This document shows positions 28,166 through 42,240 of a stretch of 64,000 nucleotides of DNA, piece by piece. The translations under genes and the position numbers were made by a program. The stretch spans positions 51,764,147-51,828,146 of the forward strand of contig JAMPIT010000894.1 in assembly GCA_026261815.1 (NCBI GenBank), read 5' to 3'. Source of the stretch: Monarcha castaneiventris obscurior (lineage: Eukaryota; Chordata; Aves; Passeriformes; Monarchidae). Under the pieces are notes generated by a model. That model searched no databases. It saw only the letters and a list, made by a program, of their open reading frames with translations, and was not told the DNA's origin. The first letter of the stretch is position 1. Each line of letters starts with the position of its first letter.

Positions 28166-31100
28166 TCATTCCAGACAGCTCTCCCACAGCCCAGGCTGGT
28201 GCCACCAGCACAGTGAGGGGTGGGAGCAGCAGCGGGCATTTCCCTCTTAGGTATAGGGAAAAGGGGAAGGAAAGGCTTCAGGTTAGAGAAGCTGGGGGGC
28301 TGAGCGTGCTGTGAGATGGGAAGGAGGGAGGAAGAGGGAAACCCAGCCCTAGAACCTCCCAAGCCATGTGGCGATCCTGAAGCCTCAGGGCCGCTCTGCA
28401 GCACTTTGTTTTACTGCTTCCTCAGCAGCCTGGTCTAAACAGGACAGATTTAGCATAGTTCAACAAAAGCTACCCATTAAAGAAAGCAGCTGTGATTATT
28501 AAAATAGGTTAGAGAAAATGGGCACGGTGCAGATAAAGCTTTTGACCTCAGCGTGCAGCTCTCTCAAGAACATTTTAGCATAATTTATCTAAATTAAAAA
28601 CCAAACACCAAATTCCAAAATGGCACAAAAAGATCGTTTAAAAAACGCGATTAAAAAAGCAGGTCAGGGGTTGGAAATTAGTAATTACTACTACAATTAA
28701 CCAAAATCAGACAGAGACACATGAATTGTGCACATTACTGCAGTTCACGTCAGAAAGGCGAATGTGAGCAGAGCGCAGAAGAAAAAGCTGCGAGTTGCAG
28801 AACCACTCGTATAATTAACCTCTGCCACAGCAGAGGACCTGCTCTTGTAAGTCTGCGTCATTTGTTTCCAGAGAGAAGTGCTGCCAGCTCCTACACCCAG
28901 CTATCACACCACACTCTTCACCAGCAACCCAGTTCCTTGGAAACCAATATTTTGATTTTCTTCTGGCCTAAGATCTTCGTGCATCTTCACCCTATTAGCA
29001 GTACTTTTGCCCTTCACCTCCTATTTTAGCAGTTCTGAAAAAGATGAGAAAGGCCAACATCTGAACGTCCTGGTATTGAGAAGAGGTCATTTGCCAAAAA
29101 TGCCACCTGCTAGAGTCCATATTGTTTGAGAGCAAAAGCCTATTGAGAGCTGCAAAGAACAAAACATAAAGGTTTTCTAAAACAGACTACTTAACACTGG
29201 ATGGAGACAGAAATACTCTGTATGCAACTAACATCCTTCAGATGATTTTCCTTAGGTTTTGGGGGGATAAAAGATAATTTAACAATTAGCACTTTGTTCC
29301 CACTTCAATCTCAGAAGGGCTCTTTGTGAGCTTCCTTGGAACAACTCTGAAAGAGCTCAGTGGGAAAGAACAGACTGACTACTGTTTTGAACTATAACCA
29401 AAATGAACTATTCTCTAGGTCCTCCCTTGAAGCTATCATCTACTTTAGGTTAGATGAGGGAAATCTAGGTTCAAATCTTATTCAGGCTCCAGTTTAATTT
29501 TGAGAGCTCAGAAGGCTCCACAAATCATTTTAAGTTAAAGTAATGAAAATAGGTGAACTTGAGAAGGTGGACAGGCACGAATGATCTCTTCCAAAATGGG
29601 GAAGAATCCATCTGTTCCCTTTTAAAGTGCATAAAAGTCTTTGTAGCAGTAATGAAAATTCAGGGATGTAAGTCATGGACATCATAGCAGTCTATTAGAG
29701 AGAGGACTGGGGCTGTATTACAGAATACTGTGAGCTGCGGTGATTATATAAAAGGGATGCAGCAAAGGCAGCATAGCAGAGGGCAAGCCAAATGATTCAA
29801 GGACTCAAGAATCTCAGCTCCTCAGAAATGGAGGGAGAAATGAAGATTTCTATCTTTTGAAGAGGCAGGATGAGTACAGAGCCACAGGGATGTCTGAGAG
29901 AAGATGAAGGTATAAAGCAGAAAGGGCTCCTCATACGCAGAAGGCAAATGGCAAAGCTGCATCTCCAGCTGGCACAGGGACAAACAGGCTCAGCCACAGC
30001 ACTTGGGAAGGTCTCTGCACTTCCTCTCTTCATTCCACACACCAAGCCATGCCCTTCAGCCACGCACTGAGCCAACCACCCTTCTGAGGCCTCTGCACGG
30101 GACCGTGGCACAAAGAGCAGAAACGTTACACCCACCACCTCCCAGTTCTCTTGTTGGATCTGGTTCCTGTGAGGCACCCTCTGCAAAACCAGCCAAACCT
30201 CATGAGACTCGTGGGAAGACTTAATACTGGTTGATCAGTCATCATGTAAAATAAAGACCAGATGTTGACAAACCCTTAAGTAGTTAGAAATATTCTTCTG
30301 TGTGTATTTTAAAAATAGCATGTTCCACACAGCCTCTGTTTGCCTCTGCATCAGTTTTTCTGAATTGGAACCAATAACACCAGAAACTCACAGAACCCCC
30401 AGCATGTCCTGCTTTAAATTCATGCCTGCCCTTCTCCTTGGAACTACACTTACCTCCTCCCAAACACAGAAATCCAGTTTGTTTCCACATTTCCAAAGAT
30501 ACTTATGTGTTTTGTTGCATATCTCTTTGCTAGTATTTTTAAAACATCACCATGTGCCTTATTTGGTTTGTGCATTGTTCCCGAATTGGTTTTCCCTTTT
30601 TTAGAGGAAAAGCACTTTGCCATAATACACAGTATACAGCAGAGTAAATCAAGCAAGGGAGGAGGTGAGGATGACATATTAAATTGCATAAGTGGTACAA
30701 AAAGCACAGCCAGATTAGCATTTGACGCAGTGTAACACAAAATCTTACTCCCAACATAAAGTGGAAACAGACTGACAGCCAGCACCTGTGCTGATCTGCC
30801 CTTGGGTCTGGTACTGAAGCAAGAATCACATGAACTTACAAGGGTTTTTTTGCAATTCAGCATGTAACATTCACACCTGAGATCTGGAGCTCTGAATTTC
30901 ATTCCACCACAGATTACCAAAATGCTGCTATTTCGTGAAAGTAACTGTACTCTCATTGCATTTCTCAGCCTTTTTCTTGATGCTTAATTCAAACATTCTA
31001 ACTTAGAGGCTGTTTCTTGCTCTTCTCTAGGCATGCACTGACCCACACAGCATAGTACCAAACTATAAAAACACAAGCAGGATCAAGTCCTGTTGGATTT

Positions 31101-34100
31101 TTCTTCCTAAATGATGTCTTAGGGATTTCTTCCAGGACCTAGAAAGCATTTTCAGCATTTATTTCATGAAAATCCTGCGATTCAGCATCCACAGGATGTG
31201 CAAGACCTTTCCTTCAATGGGTAGGCATCTCTCCTGAACTCACGGGTAAACTCTTAAGTGGAAGGAGTGCTCTGAGAGCTGGCAGGGAAATGCTGAGTAA
31301 ACACAGCCCTGCTATCAACACTACTCCTTTAATGACGAAATCATTCAGATGTTAAAGTTGCCTCAAGCGCTTGATCATGATATGCAGCGTGAGGAAAGTT
31401 CAAAACCAACTCCTCCTCCTGCATTCTCATACAACTTCAAACAGTAAGAGGCACTTACCTGGCTTGCTTTACAGATCTTGCTTTGATAAGCAAAATTTTA
31501 ACTAGGTTAATACCATTTGCAGAGTATTCATTCAATTGAAACAAAATGAGACTTGTCACACCGTTCACAGCTGGTACTGTAACAACTCTCATGACCCTCC
31601 CTTGTAGCAGGGACCAGCATAATGATCTTCACAACCAACTTGTTCTGTAGATCTGATAGAAACTCGAGCCAAGACCAAGAAATGTTTGCTCTCTTTGATT
31701 AAGCATCATGAAGGAGCATTTTTTGGAAAGTCAGTGTTGCAAGCTCACAAGCTGAATGAGAACAGCACACACTGAGAAATCCTAAGTACAGTTCAGGATT
31801 TGGCAAGGGACTCGTGGAGCTCAAATTTTTATCTACCTGCTTGGGATGGGAGTAGGGTGGGAAACAAGTCATCACTTGAGACTAAAACACTTGGAGCTCG
31901 TGCAGTGACGAGGAAGGAGCCAACCATCCTGAGCAGAAAGAGGACAGGAGGAAAGGAAGCAGAAGCAAACATTGAGTATCCATCAAGTGTAGCACGGGGT
32001 TTACTGCAGCACGTCCACAGCTCCTTAATGCACTGCTTAATTTGGTAGAAAGTTTATAGTGGCAAAAGATGGTCAAAATATTTGTCTCAAGAGGCAATCA
32101 GAGCTTTGTTTACTGCACAGAAAATGGATTTGGTTGTGTACAGTGAAACATGCCACAGCTAAACGACAGTGACCACAAGGCAGCAGCCCCTCCAGCCTGG
32201 GAGCAGATGTGAAGTGAGGACATGACTGCCAGCCTCTGGTGTCATTTTTCAAGTCTTGCAGATGGAAACTGTCTGACTTCATGGCTGGTCACCTACAGGA
32301 GACACCAAAGTCATTCTCTTTTCCTCCACCTTGGCTGGTGCAGTTGTTGTCGCCATCAGCAGGCTGAGGATCCCGCCAGCACATATTTTTCTTCTGAGAG
32401 TGACCACTGGCAAATTGCAGCTCTGGATGCAACCGTGGCCAAGTGTCCATGGGGAGCACGGAAATTGCACTGGGCACAATTAAAGCTGAGCAGTACATTA
32501 CTGCAGCATGGCCTCTCTGCTTGCTCTAACTCAGAGCCTGTCAGCATTTCCAGCATCTCTTCCTCCTGGATTTGTTACAACAGTTGTAAGAAAAAAAAAA
32601 AAAAGCAAAAAAAACCCCAAAACCCAAAAAAGCACCACGGTTTTAGTTTAGCCTACGATATTGGCTTACAGCCACTTGCACTCACCCCAGGACAAGCCAG
32701 AAGAATCCCTAAGAAATTGCTCAAGGAAATCTGATCCCTTTAACACAGATGCACCAAACCCTCGAGGCTGTTCAGTTGGGAACAGCACTGATGTCTCTAT
32801 CAAAGCCCAAGAAGGGCCTCAGTGCTGTGACTGTCACCAGAAAGATCTTCAGTGTACCAGACATCACAGAAGGCAGAAAATCAGGAATCCCCACCTTCAG
32901 CAAGATGCTCACTGACTTACACTAGCTGGTCCCTGCGTCCTAGCTGAAGTTTAAATGCTGATGGGGCACCTTCCCTGGATGTTCCATCATTTTGAGGAGC
33001 CACTGGCTTGGTGAGGAGGCTGCCAGGAGGTCAGCAGCACACCTCAGCCCAGCCCATTTTCTTTCCATAGGGTGCTTAGCAGAACTTCCCCATGACGGGC
33101 TCCGCTGCAGCAGGAGCAGCAGCAGTGCCTGCTTTGGTCCAGACCCCGATGGAGCAGGAATACAACAGCCTGGGATTGCTTCCCACTGAGCCCATCACTG
33201 TGTGAGGCAGCTGCATTCAGCAGGACCTTTTTAAAAGCTACTCCAAGGCTAGCAACTGTGACACCACAAACCCCACAGCCTTGTGTGAGTCAGCACCATT
33301 AATGTCATTCCCACATTAATGCATGATGCCTTTGAACACTGATGCTCACATGAAACCAGGTTAAAAAATCTTCAATTCCTGAAAAAGGGGCTGTGATAAT
33401 GCTGCACCAAGCTCGTTTTAGTCAGTCTGGGGTTTATTTTCCCATTCAAAAGAGCACTCTGCTGCCATTTGCACTACAAGCAATCCCATCCCATTATGGT
33501 CAAGCCGAGGGGGTAGACTGTGCATAGGGGAAGAGAAGGAAAGATTAGGTGACTCTTAGGAGCTGCACTTGCTGAAGAACAGCTGCAGCAGTCAGTATCC
33601 CAAGCATGCTACCACAAGAATTATGTTTCTCTCCCATCCTCCCCAAAGTATTTAATTCAGGGCAGAAGGGGTAGAACGTGTTCACCTTTGAGCTCCCATG
33701 CCACAGGCGAGCATATTCATTCAGCTCCCCTATTTAACTAAATGGAGTTCACACATGCTGCAGGATAAAGTTACCTCTTGCCATCTGAAAGCAGTCCAAT
33801 CAATGCTGTACACAGAGAGTAGCATTTGAATCAGCCTTAAGTTAATTCTTAGTCGTCGAAACTGTGACAGCATGCTGACCCTTTCAAGTCAACTGGGAGC
33901 AGGCAATCTTTGCAGAAGATCCTCAGGCCTTTAATCAGATTCTCAGTGGGTTTTAAAGAGATACTACAGCATCAGTTTGTAAACATCTCTCTAGTGAAAA
34001 TAAAGATTACTTCTGACCTAGCCAATTACTCAGTCCCAGAAGATATATCCTAGAGTTATAATTGAACGAACCATAGGGAAAGAAAATACATTTTAGGTAG

Positions 34101-36041
34101 GGGGTAGCAAACCCAAATCCCAACTTAGGATGCAGGCAGCACTGTATCCCACAAAAAGATCAGATACAGAGTGAAATTATTATAAAAAAAGTCCATTAAA
34201 TCATCTAGTCCTTTTTCCCACCATGGCAAGACTGCTCTCTTGAGCACAGAGCCCTACTAAGAAGATTGCAAATTATCAGCTGAAGGTCTTCCTGAAAAGC
34301 AACTGTGATGGGGAAAGACCAGATCATTATTTTGAGGAGACCCATAGTATGAGGTATTTGTTTACCACATCACAGAGAATCTGAGGTGAGATGCCAGCTC
34401 CTGGTAGCATGGATTTGCTGCAATATGAGTAAGGAATGAGAAAGAAAATGCTGAAGAAAGAAAACAGGGGACCTGTGCTCAGCACCAAGACTGTCAGAGA
34501 CATTAAACAGTCTCTTGTTGCATTACTTTAAAACTGTGCTTTAGCACGAGGAGCCACTGCACTCCATTGTGGAGAGATATAATTACTGATTAAAAAAAAA
34601 AAAAAAGAAGTTATTTATTCTGGAGCTATTACAGACTAATGTGTAACAGACATCATCTGATGGGCCTCAAAGGCACCGAGGGCCATTACAGCCTCACAGG
34701 TCAGGACCTATTTGAAGGTTTTAAAGTTTGTGGATCACTGCTCTCAAGCTGAACAGCACAGGCAACACCTGCACACAGAAGAGCTAGGGGAGACTTCTGG
34801 GAGCAGCAGCTGCTTATGCGTTTTCACACTCAGATCAAACCAAATCACATCACTGAAAAGAAGTTCAGTACCTGCAGACACGGCTTTTGCCATTCTCATC
34901 AAGGAGTCCACCCATAAGATTGTAGCTTGTGCCTTTTTACTTACTTATTTATTTATTTTTACAGGGAGCACTGAGGAAGAAAATGACACTGTAACCTCCA
35001 TGCTTCCCCATCAGGGCCCCCCTTCTATTTCACTTTCACAGAAAACTAAAATTCCCAGCCAAGTGACAGGTTTATAAAATTTTAATAGGGAAGAAAAAGG
35101 TAACCTCAGGCAGGATCTTACGTGCAGACCTTCGCCATAAATGAATGTTCATGAAAATACGGGGCTTTTATGGAAACATTGACAGAGCTTCACAGGCTGT
35201 GACATAAATGCCTCAACATGGACTGATGAGAAGGACTAGTGAGTCCCAGCTCCTACAGCCAGAGGCTATGGCCCCATGCCTTTCCCTAACCCAAGCAAGT
35301 CATGCCCCGACTATCCTCTGAGGAAAGCTGATCTAGAGACCAGAAGCCCAGAAGCTTTTAAATTGCTAGCCTAGAAACATTCTTAGCCATTTTCAGCTAC
35401 TTGTTCTAATGTTTAGGGGTAAAAAGTCCACTTGTCTTCCTCCCTGGTGTTTCCCCTCCCTGAGTGTTTGTCCAGACCAGTCAGCCTTCATTTTGCAAAG
35501 GCAGATGAGTTGAAGCACAGATTACTCTTTATGAGCATCCTCTCTGCCCCTACTTCCACACGGATTTACTGTCCCTTAGCATGAGGGACCTGCAAGTTAC
35601 CCACAGTAGACAAGGTCTATCAGTGTCTCTCTCCAGCATCATTAACAGGAATCATTAATAGCAGTTTCTCGTTCTGTTTACTCCAGGATTGCATTTGCCT
35701 TTTACCAGCTACTTCACAGCTCAGCCCTTCTGAGGTCAACCACCATCTGTCCAAGCCACTCTCTTCCTCTTCTTCTGCACTTTCCAGCTGGTGGTAATTC
35801 CTGCTTGTAGACATTCCACTCATCCCCAAAGAGATCAGCTGGGGTTCCTGGGCTCCTTTTCTTACTGTTGTGAGCTTCATACAGGAATGAAACCAAGGGG
35901 CAACAGCACAACACTTCAGTCCCCCTCCCACCAGTTACTTGCACCACAAAATCTATCAGTGGTGGTTTTATACCATCAGGAAATCTGTCCTCAGTGCTCA
36001 CAAAGTAGACATCCCACCCCTGACTAAAAGGTCATCTGAAC

Positions 36042-36081
36042 GACTCGTGTCAGAATTCATGGACTCGTGTCAGAATTCATG
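36042..36081. repeat. 20-bp perfect tandem duplication
   Basis: The unit GACTCGTGTCAGAATTCATG occurs twice head to tail without mismatch, which suggests a recent slippage or duplication event. Confidence 0.9.
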
Positions 36082-37283
36082 GCTTTGGTTTCAGGATCTA
36101 AAATACCGCTTCTGAAAACTGGGGTGCTTGAGGTTAATTTCCCCTCTTCTCCCAGGTTCAGAATAGAACCATTATTTCTCATCCACAAAAAAAAGAAAGA
36201 GATGCCACAAGGAATAGTCCCATCCTGTTTAGACTGTCATTTCTTAAAGCAGCAGCAATCTAAGAGCAGTGCTCCATAGCTAAGGTAGCACAGAATCAGA
36301 ATGGTTGGAAAAACCTTGTATGTGCAGAGCTGAAGGAGTTTGTTACTTTTTGCCAGGCACTGAGAGTGTACAAGCAAGTCTGCAAGTCAAAATTTTGCTT
36401 CTAGAAAACTTGAAGCTTCCTAATTGCAAGAGAAATATGGGTAGCCATACTCACAGCCATATCTGTGCCACAGATAAAACCAATGGTTCTCTCAAGTGTG
36501 ACAGAGACCTAAAGTGGCCAAGAGCCAGCTCCACCCAAAAACTCCTCCTGATCTCTTCAGAATTTAATTGGCATTCTTTTTAGCACACACATGGCAGATT
36601 AAAGAAAAACCCAAACAGTGTGCAGGGTGGAAGCACCATTACACAGTATTAAAATGTCAGAGGTTTGAGCTCTGTGTTGGTTTAGTCATGAGTTACCAAC
36701 AACCACTGATGGCAGACATAAAGCTTCCCTTAAATTATTAAGCATAAAACAGCAGACTGTAATATTTTGCTAAACCAAAGTACAGACACAGACAAAGATG
36801 TCATTTCAATATTTGAAACCAGCAAGTTTAATTTAAAATAAGAGCAAACCAATAAGCTCAGAAAATAGCAATGTGTGAGAGGAAAATTACACTGCTAGAG
36901 AAAAAAGTGGAAGGACTTAAGAAATTTATAAAAGTAATCTCCAAGTGGAAATTAGAAATCAACCCCTAGAAACAGAATAACACAAAAGAAATATTACTGT
37001 CCACTTTCTAAATCAATATAACACTGCTACACGACAGAATTACCATGGTAACTCAAGTAAAAAGAATAAAGCAATTCTTATTATTTCAAAATAAAATCAC
37101 AGCCTGAAGCCCAGCTTTTATTACAACTGCTGATAGATCGCTGGCTTGTATTTATCTGAAATATTGCTTTTCAATCAGCTATTTTATGAATGTACAAATT
37201 TCACTGAGCAGCCCACTTAGACCAAATGCTCAAAACCTGCCCCCCAAAAAACTAGTCAAGGAATCAATTATATATATGCATAC

Positions 37284-37300
37284 TTTTTTTTTTTTTTTTT
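37284..37300. repeat. Poly-T tract
   Basis: An uninterrupted T17 run, preceded by a short TA alternation. Confidence 0.9.
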
Positions 37301-40300
37301 AAGGGAGCGTTACTGTATATATTCTTTTTCCACTCTCTCCAAGTTAAAGAGAGATAAGGAAATGAGCGAGAGTAAGTTAAAACCTTGTTTAGCCTGACCT
37401 CTCTAAATCCCAACTTAGATTCCCTGGAAAAACAAAACCAGAAAAAGCAACAGAACAACAGCAGTAAGAGAGAACAAAGAGGAATAACAGCGCACCCTAA
37501 ACACCGCAGCCCCGGCACAAGGACAGGGAACACGAGTACATCAGGGGGTGTGCACAAACACACACAACCAGAGGAGACACATCTGCTCCCTCCCGATCAA
37601 AGGCAAAGAGAAAACACTGTCTAAACACAAACTTGCTCAAGGACGTTTTGACTTGCCCTGCTGGGTACTTCAGACTTTTCAAACATTGTTTGTACAGCTT
37701 GGAAAGTGCATCAAGCTCAGGATACTTTGTCTGCGTTTTGAGCGCGCTGAAGGCACAGCTCAGCCAAGTTCCCCCACGCCCGCACTGCTGGTGCCACCTT
37801 TTAAACACATTAGTGTGAGGGGAAAACCAGCAGGTCACCTTCTGCTCTCCTCCCCCAGACGTTCAGAAGAGCATCGATCGGCACCTGAAAGCCACAGTCA
37901 GTCTTAAAAATACCAGGCTCCTCCTCTGCCCCGGCCCGGGCACAGCAAACACCCCGGTGCCCAGGTGAGGGGCAGAGCTGTGGGGAATTCGGAGCCAACA
38001 CTCGGACACTCGGCACAGCTGCTGGCCGGGAAATTAAGGCACCATCTATCAAAAAAAAAGGCCGCCGAGGACATGCCTGTAGACTGTCAGGATGTTTTAC
38101 AGTGCAGTCTTACCCCAATTTTTCTGTTGCCCCCGCGAAATGGCAGAGGGGGACGAGACCGACCCTCACAGTCGTGGCAGGAGGAGGAAGGGAACGTGAC
38201 CAATGCTCATAATTACGGCAGGAAGATAAGCCAGAGAAGGCTTTTCTTCAACAATTTGCAATTGCTTGGACTGGACCTCAGGGATAAAAAACCCCCAAAA
38301 TTAAAATTGCCAATTGAGAGGGGATCAATAAACCTGCCCCTGAAACAGTTAAGGAGAGCAATTGTTTCAATAGCACGCTGTCCTTCCCAGGAGATTCAGA
38401 AGTTATTTCTCCCTTCTTCTGCAGATGTCTGACCTCCTAACCCAGCATGGGACAGCAGGCAGGGTGGGACCCAGGCCCAGCAGAGAGGAACAAAGCAGGG
38501 ACAGCTAAAATGAAAAAGCCCATCCGTGCCTCATGGGGGTCAGGCACATCCCCCAGATATCCAGGCCTTAGCTCCAGGGGATGATCACTTGGGGTGCACA
38601 AATTCCTCAATACTGGCAAAATGCTTTGAGGATTAAAAGCAGCAGTGATATGCCAAGTATCATAGCTGGAAGTAAAGACAAATGCTGCAACAAGAGCAAT
38701 AAGCCACCTGCCAGCTGTCTTTTATAGTAAAATATTTCAGTGTTCTTAGAGCTGCTTAATTTCCCATCTCGCTCCAAGTCCAGAGGAACTTTGTGGGCTG
38801 CTAGCTTTGCCATGCAGCAGTGACATTGCTCATTATTTTTAAAACAGTTTTAGAAGCTGTGATCACCCAGCTCAATCTAAAAGTATGCACTGTCTTTTAG
38901 TATAATGTGGTCCTTTGCTGTCTACTGCAAATGGGTTTAAAAGTAGTGGTGGAACAATGTGTGCTTAATCTGAATGTGGACTGCAGAGAGGTTGCACACT
39001 CAAATATTCTGTTTTGCGCGGTATCTGGTTGTATTTTAAAACACTTTTTAGAGACTTGGAGCCAGCTGAGGTCACAAACAATCATATACAGATTAGAAAA
39101 GGGAAGAAGCTGGGGGGAGCAAAGGGGAGCCCAGTCTGGCACACTGAAATAGGACACTGTAAATATCACTTAGTACTTCTTTAAAAGAAAAATAGTAAGC
39201 TTCAGAGAAACAATAAATGCAGAGGTGGTTAAAGAGTTTTTATTCAAATAAAGTCTTGCCCCAGGAGATGGAAGTAGAGTCTTGAAATATGGAGATAGGA
39301 TTTTACATGTGCTAAAAGCATCAGTGTGACACTTTTTGGAAAAAAAAGGGGGGAAAATACCTTCGTTGTTATACATGACAAAAGAGCAACTAAATGTTTG
39401 CTTTGATCCCAGCGCGTAAAGGGTGAAGCTTTTAGGCAAGGAGCGGCAGGTGATCTCAGCTCTTCTGCAAGTCCTAATGCTCCTAAAAGCCACTCTTCCA
39501 GTTTCTGTAATTGGGCATCAGTAGTTAATGTAGTATTGACTGCATTACATGCTCCTGTGCATCCTCTCACTAATGCCAATTGCATCACCTTGTACATTTA
39601 CCATATTGCTTAGCCAATAGCTGTTAAAAGCAATCCAAATCATGAATCATATAGGAAACTTTTAGCAAGACACGACATCCAAAGGAGACAATTTACAGTT
39701 GAGTTAATCTGGGTACATTAGCGAGACATGGATTCAGGAAGACAGACCAATTTATGTTACTTTAGTTTTACCCTTTATTGCTTTGTATAGGCAAATGAAT
39801 GGAAGGGCATGGAGTAAAAACAGATATAAAGGAGTCCTTTTCAAAACAGATCTCCATTCTGTGCAGACAGGTCAAAGGGTTTGAGACTGATGCTTATTTA
39901 GGCTTTCATAACCGTAACAGGGTACTTACAGAAATCATTTTCCACAAAGGATTACAAGGATAAATATATAATGGATTCTGAATAATGTTCAGTAGCCACG
40001 CTCACTGCAAGCACATTAATGCAGAAACCTGGCTGCTCAACATGATCTAAGGCACGGCCTGTCCAGGAGTCACCCGCCACCAAGAGTGCCAGGAGGAGGC
40101 TTCGCACAAGGTCTGCTCATGAGCTCAAGGCACGAGGTGATCTGAAAAAGACACCAAGGCTCACCAGCTCCAGCCAGAGGACTGCCCAAACATCTCTACC
40201 ATGTCACTTGTCAACACACAGAAAGTCCAACCTTCTCCTCCCTACCTGCCCTGAAGAGATTGCATCCTTTTGAAACATACACCCATTTCCCTGGAACAGA

Positions 40301-41779
40301 AGGAAAGGATACAAACGATAAAGAGGTATTGGTGAACCCACTTCAGCTGCAAGGTAGAGCCAACCAGGAAATAAATTAGGAGTGAGCTCCCTCTGAAAAA
40401 GTACATTTTACAGAACAATTTCACACTGGATGCTTGACCAAAAGATGCATAGCAAATCGACAGAGCCCCTTCTCTGCTTTTCTGATCAAGCTCAGTAGCA
40501 TCAGTAAAATAGAGATGGGAAAATAAAAAAGGACAGCTAGGAAGTGTGGTGTTGCCTCAGCTTTTATGGGCAGTGAGTAATTTGCAGTATTTGTGGAGGG
40601 GAAAGAAAAATAAAATTTTTAAAAAGTGGCAAAGTAAATCTAGAGGGAATAATGGCTCATCAGCCAAAAACTTTACAAAAGAGAAACTGAACTGCATCCT
40701 TAAATACTGGATTCCAAAATGCTGGAAACTGTGGTGCTCTAAGCCTAGTTTAAAAAAAAGATCATGATTCCCCTTTGAAAACCTTCCAGAAGTCCCTTCG
40801 AAAGACTTGCACATGCAGGGAAAATGCCAAAACAAAACATTTTCACTAGCTGATCAATTTAAACAGCTGTGGTAAAGCTGCAGCCACTGGCACCATCATT
40901 AACAATTTAAAGCATGGCTGCTTTTGTCTTCCTTCCCAGTTACATTCTCATTATGCCTTTTTATTTATTAGAAACACAGTCCTCTGGAATACATTTCTAT
41001 ATCTCAGATCCATAATAAACCAAGTAGGAACATCCCTGGCTTCTACTCAAATGGATGTTTACATTGGAGAGAGGGTTAATTGTTTAATTCTGGTCCAAGT
41101 TCCCTGCAGTTCAGTCATGAATATGCAACAATCATCCACTTTTTCTTTAAGAGAAACTTGAACTGTTGATATCAGTAGTTTAAAAAGAAGGCAAATAATA
41201 CTTTCACTGCCCAAATCACCCTTTCAGAGTTTGATTAGCACACAAGGAGCTCTGAACATTGGCGTAAAGAATTCGAAAATATTCAATGAAATTTAAAAAC
41301 CCTCTAAATTTGGACAAGAGCATCCATCATCTGCTTTGATACTCAATGTAAGTAGAAAGTGGTGTGCAAGAACATTCACTGGAGAGTTGAGCATCTGTTT
41401 GCAGGGACAGCACCCCACATGGTGCTTGGAAACTTGGGCTTGGGAGCCATCCCATTGGAGGACAGAGAAAACACACACACACAGAGAACCAAAAACACAG
41501 TAGCTGTGGTGAATTTTTCTCAGACCATCTATAGGTTTAATTATGTTAATCTAATAGTGAACAACTTTCATTTTAAAACACCCTTCCCTCCACCCCCAAG
41601 TCTTCAGTGAATAGGAGCTACATTCACTGAATAAATCATTCCCTGGCAACAGTTACGCACATTATTGAAGTTGGGGGCAGCGATTTCTATACGGTTTAAA
41701 ACAATGTCTATGTATTCTAAATGATGACAATTCTGTCCAATTTTTAAAAGATATAGACCCATTAGAGTTTTATAGTTCA

Positions 41780-42240
41780 GCATTTAGCAGCATCTGCAGT
41801 ACCGTCTTTATTCTTATGCTGCAACACTTAATGCTTGATGCCATTATTCTGATTTTGAATTGATTTCAAGTAAAATACCTTATTTGCCATAAACTTTCAT
41901 ATTCTTTACCTAAGTAGGACTCCTCGCAGATGCAATCAGTCATAATGCTAAAAGAACAGTTTGCCTTTAGCAGAAATGTAATAGTTCATGCTAATGACAG
42001 CGAAGCAAAACTTTGAGCAGCAAGCACATTTCCAAAGAGAATAAAACCATCTCTGAGCACAACGCCTGAAAACCTTAAGAAAGCCTCCAAATGAAATCAA
42101 TTAATCCTCCAACCATGATAAATTTCTTAACCATTTAAGAAACGTATTTCAGACTCTGCTGTGACCCTTTATCACCAGACCTAATGGATTACTTTATTAA
42201 TAATGCACTGCTCTTAAAAGGAATTTTTCCGAAGATTCTA
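41780..42240. promoter_or_regulatory. Candidate conserved enhancer in LMO1 intron 1
   Basis: About 460 bp of A+T-rich, repeat-free sequence with many short homeobox- and POU-like motifs (CATAATGCTAA, CATGCTAATGA, ATCAATTAATCC). No open frame is supportable. The call rests on sequence texture only. Confidence 0.25.

Noticed and set aside
36288..36315. Short match to the 3' end of an avian CR1 retroposon (CACAGAATC, AGAATGGTTGG)
   Set aside because: Only about 25 bases resemble CR1 and no body or terminal repeat follows. It may be a trace or chance.
37965..38432. 155-codon plus-strand open frame
   Set aside because: Low-complexity basic composition without recognisable motifs. It lies in a slightly GC-rich intronic stretch.
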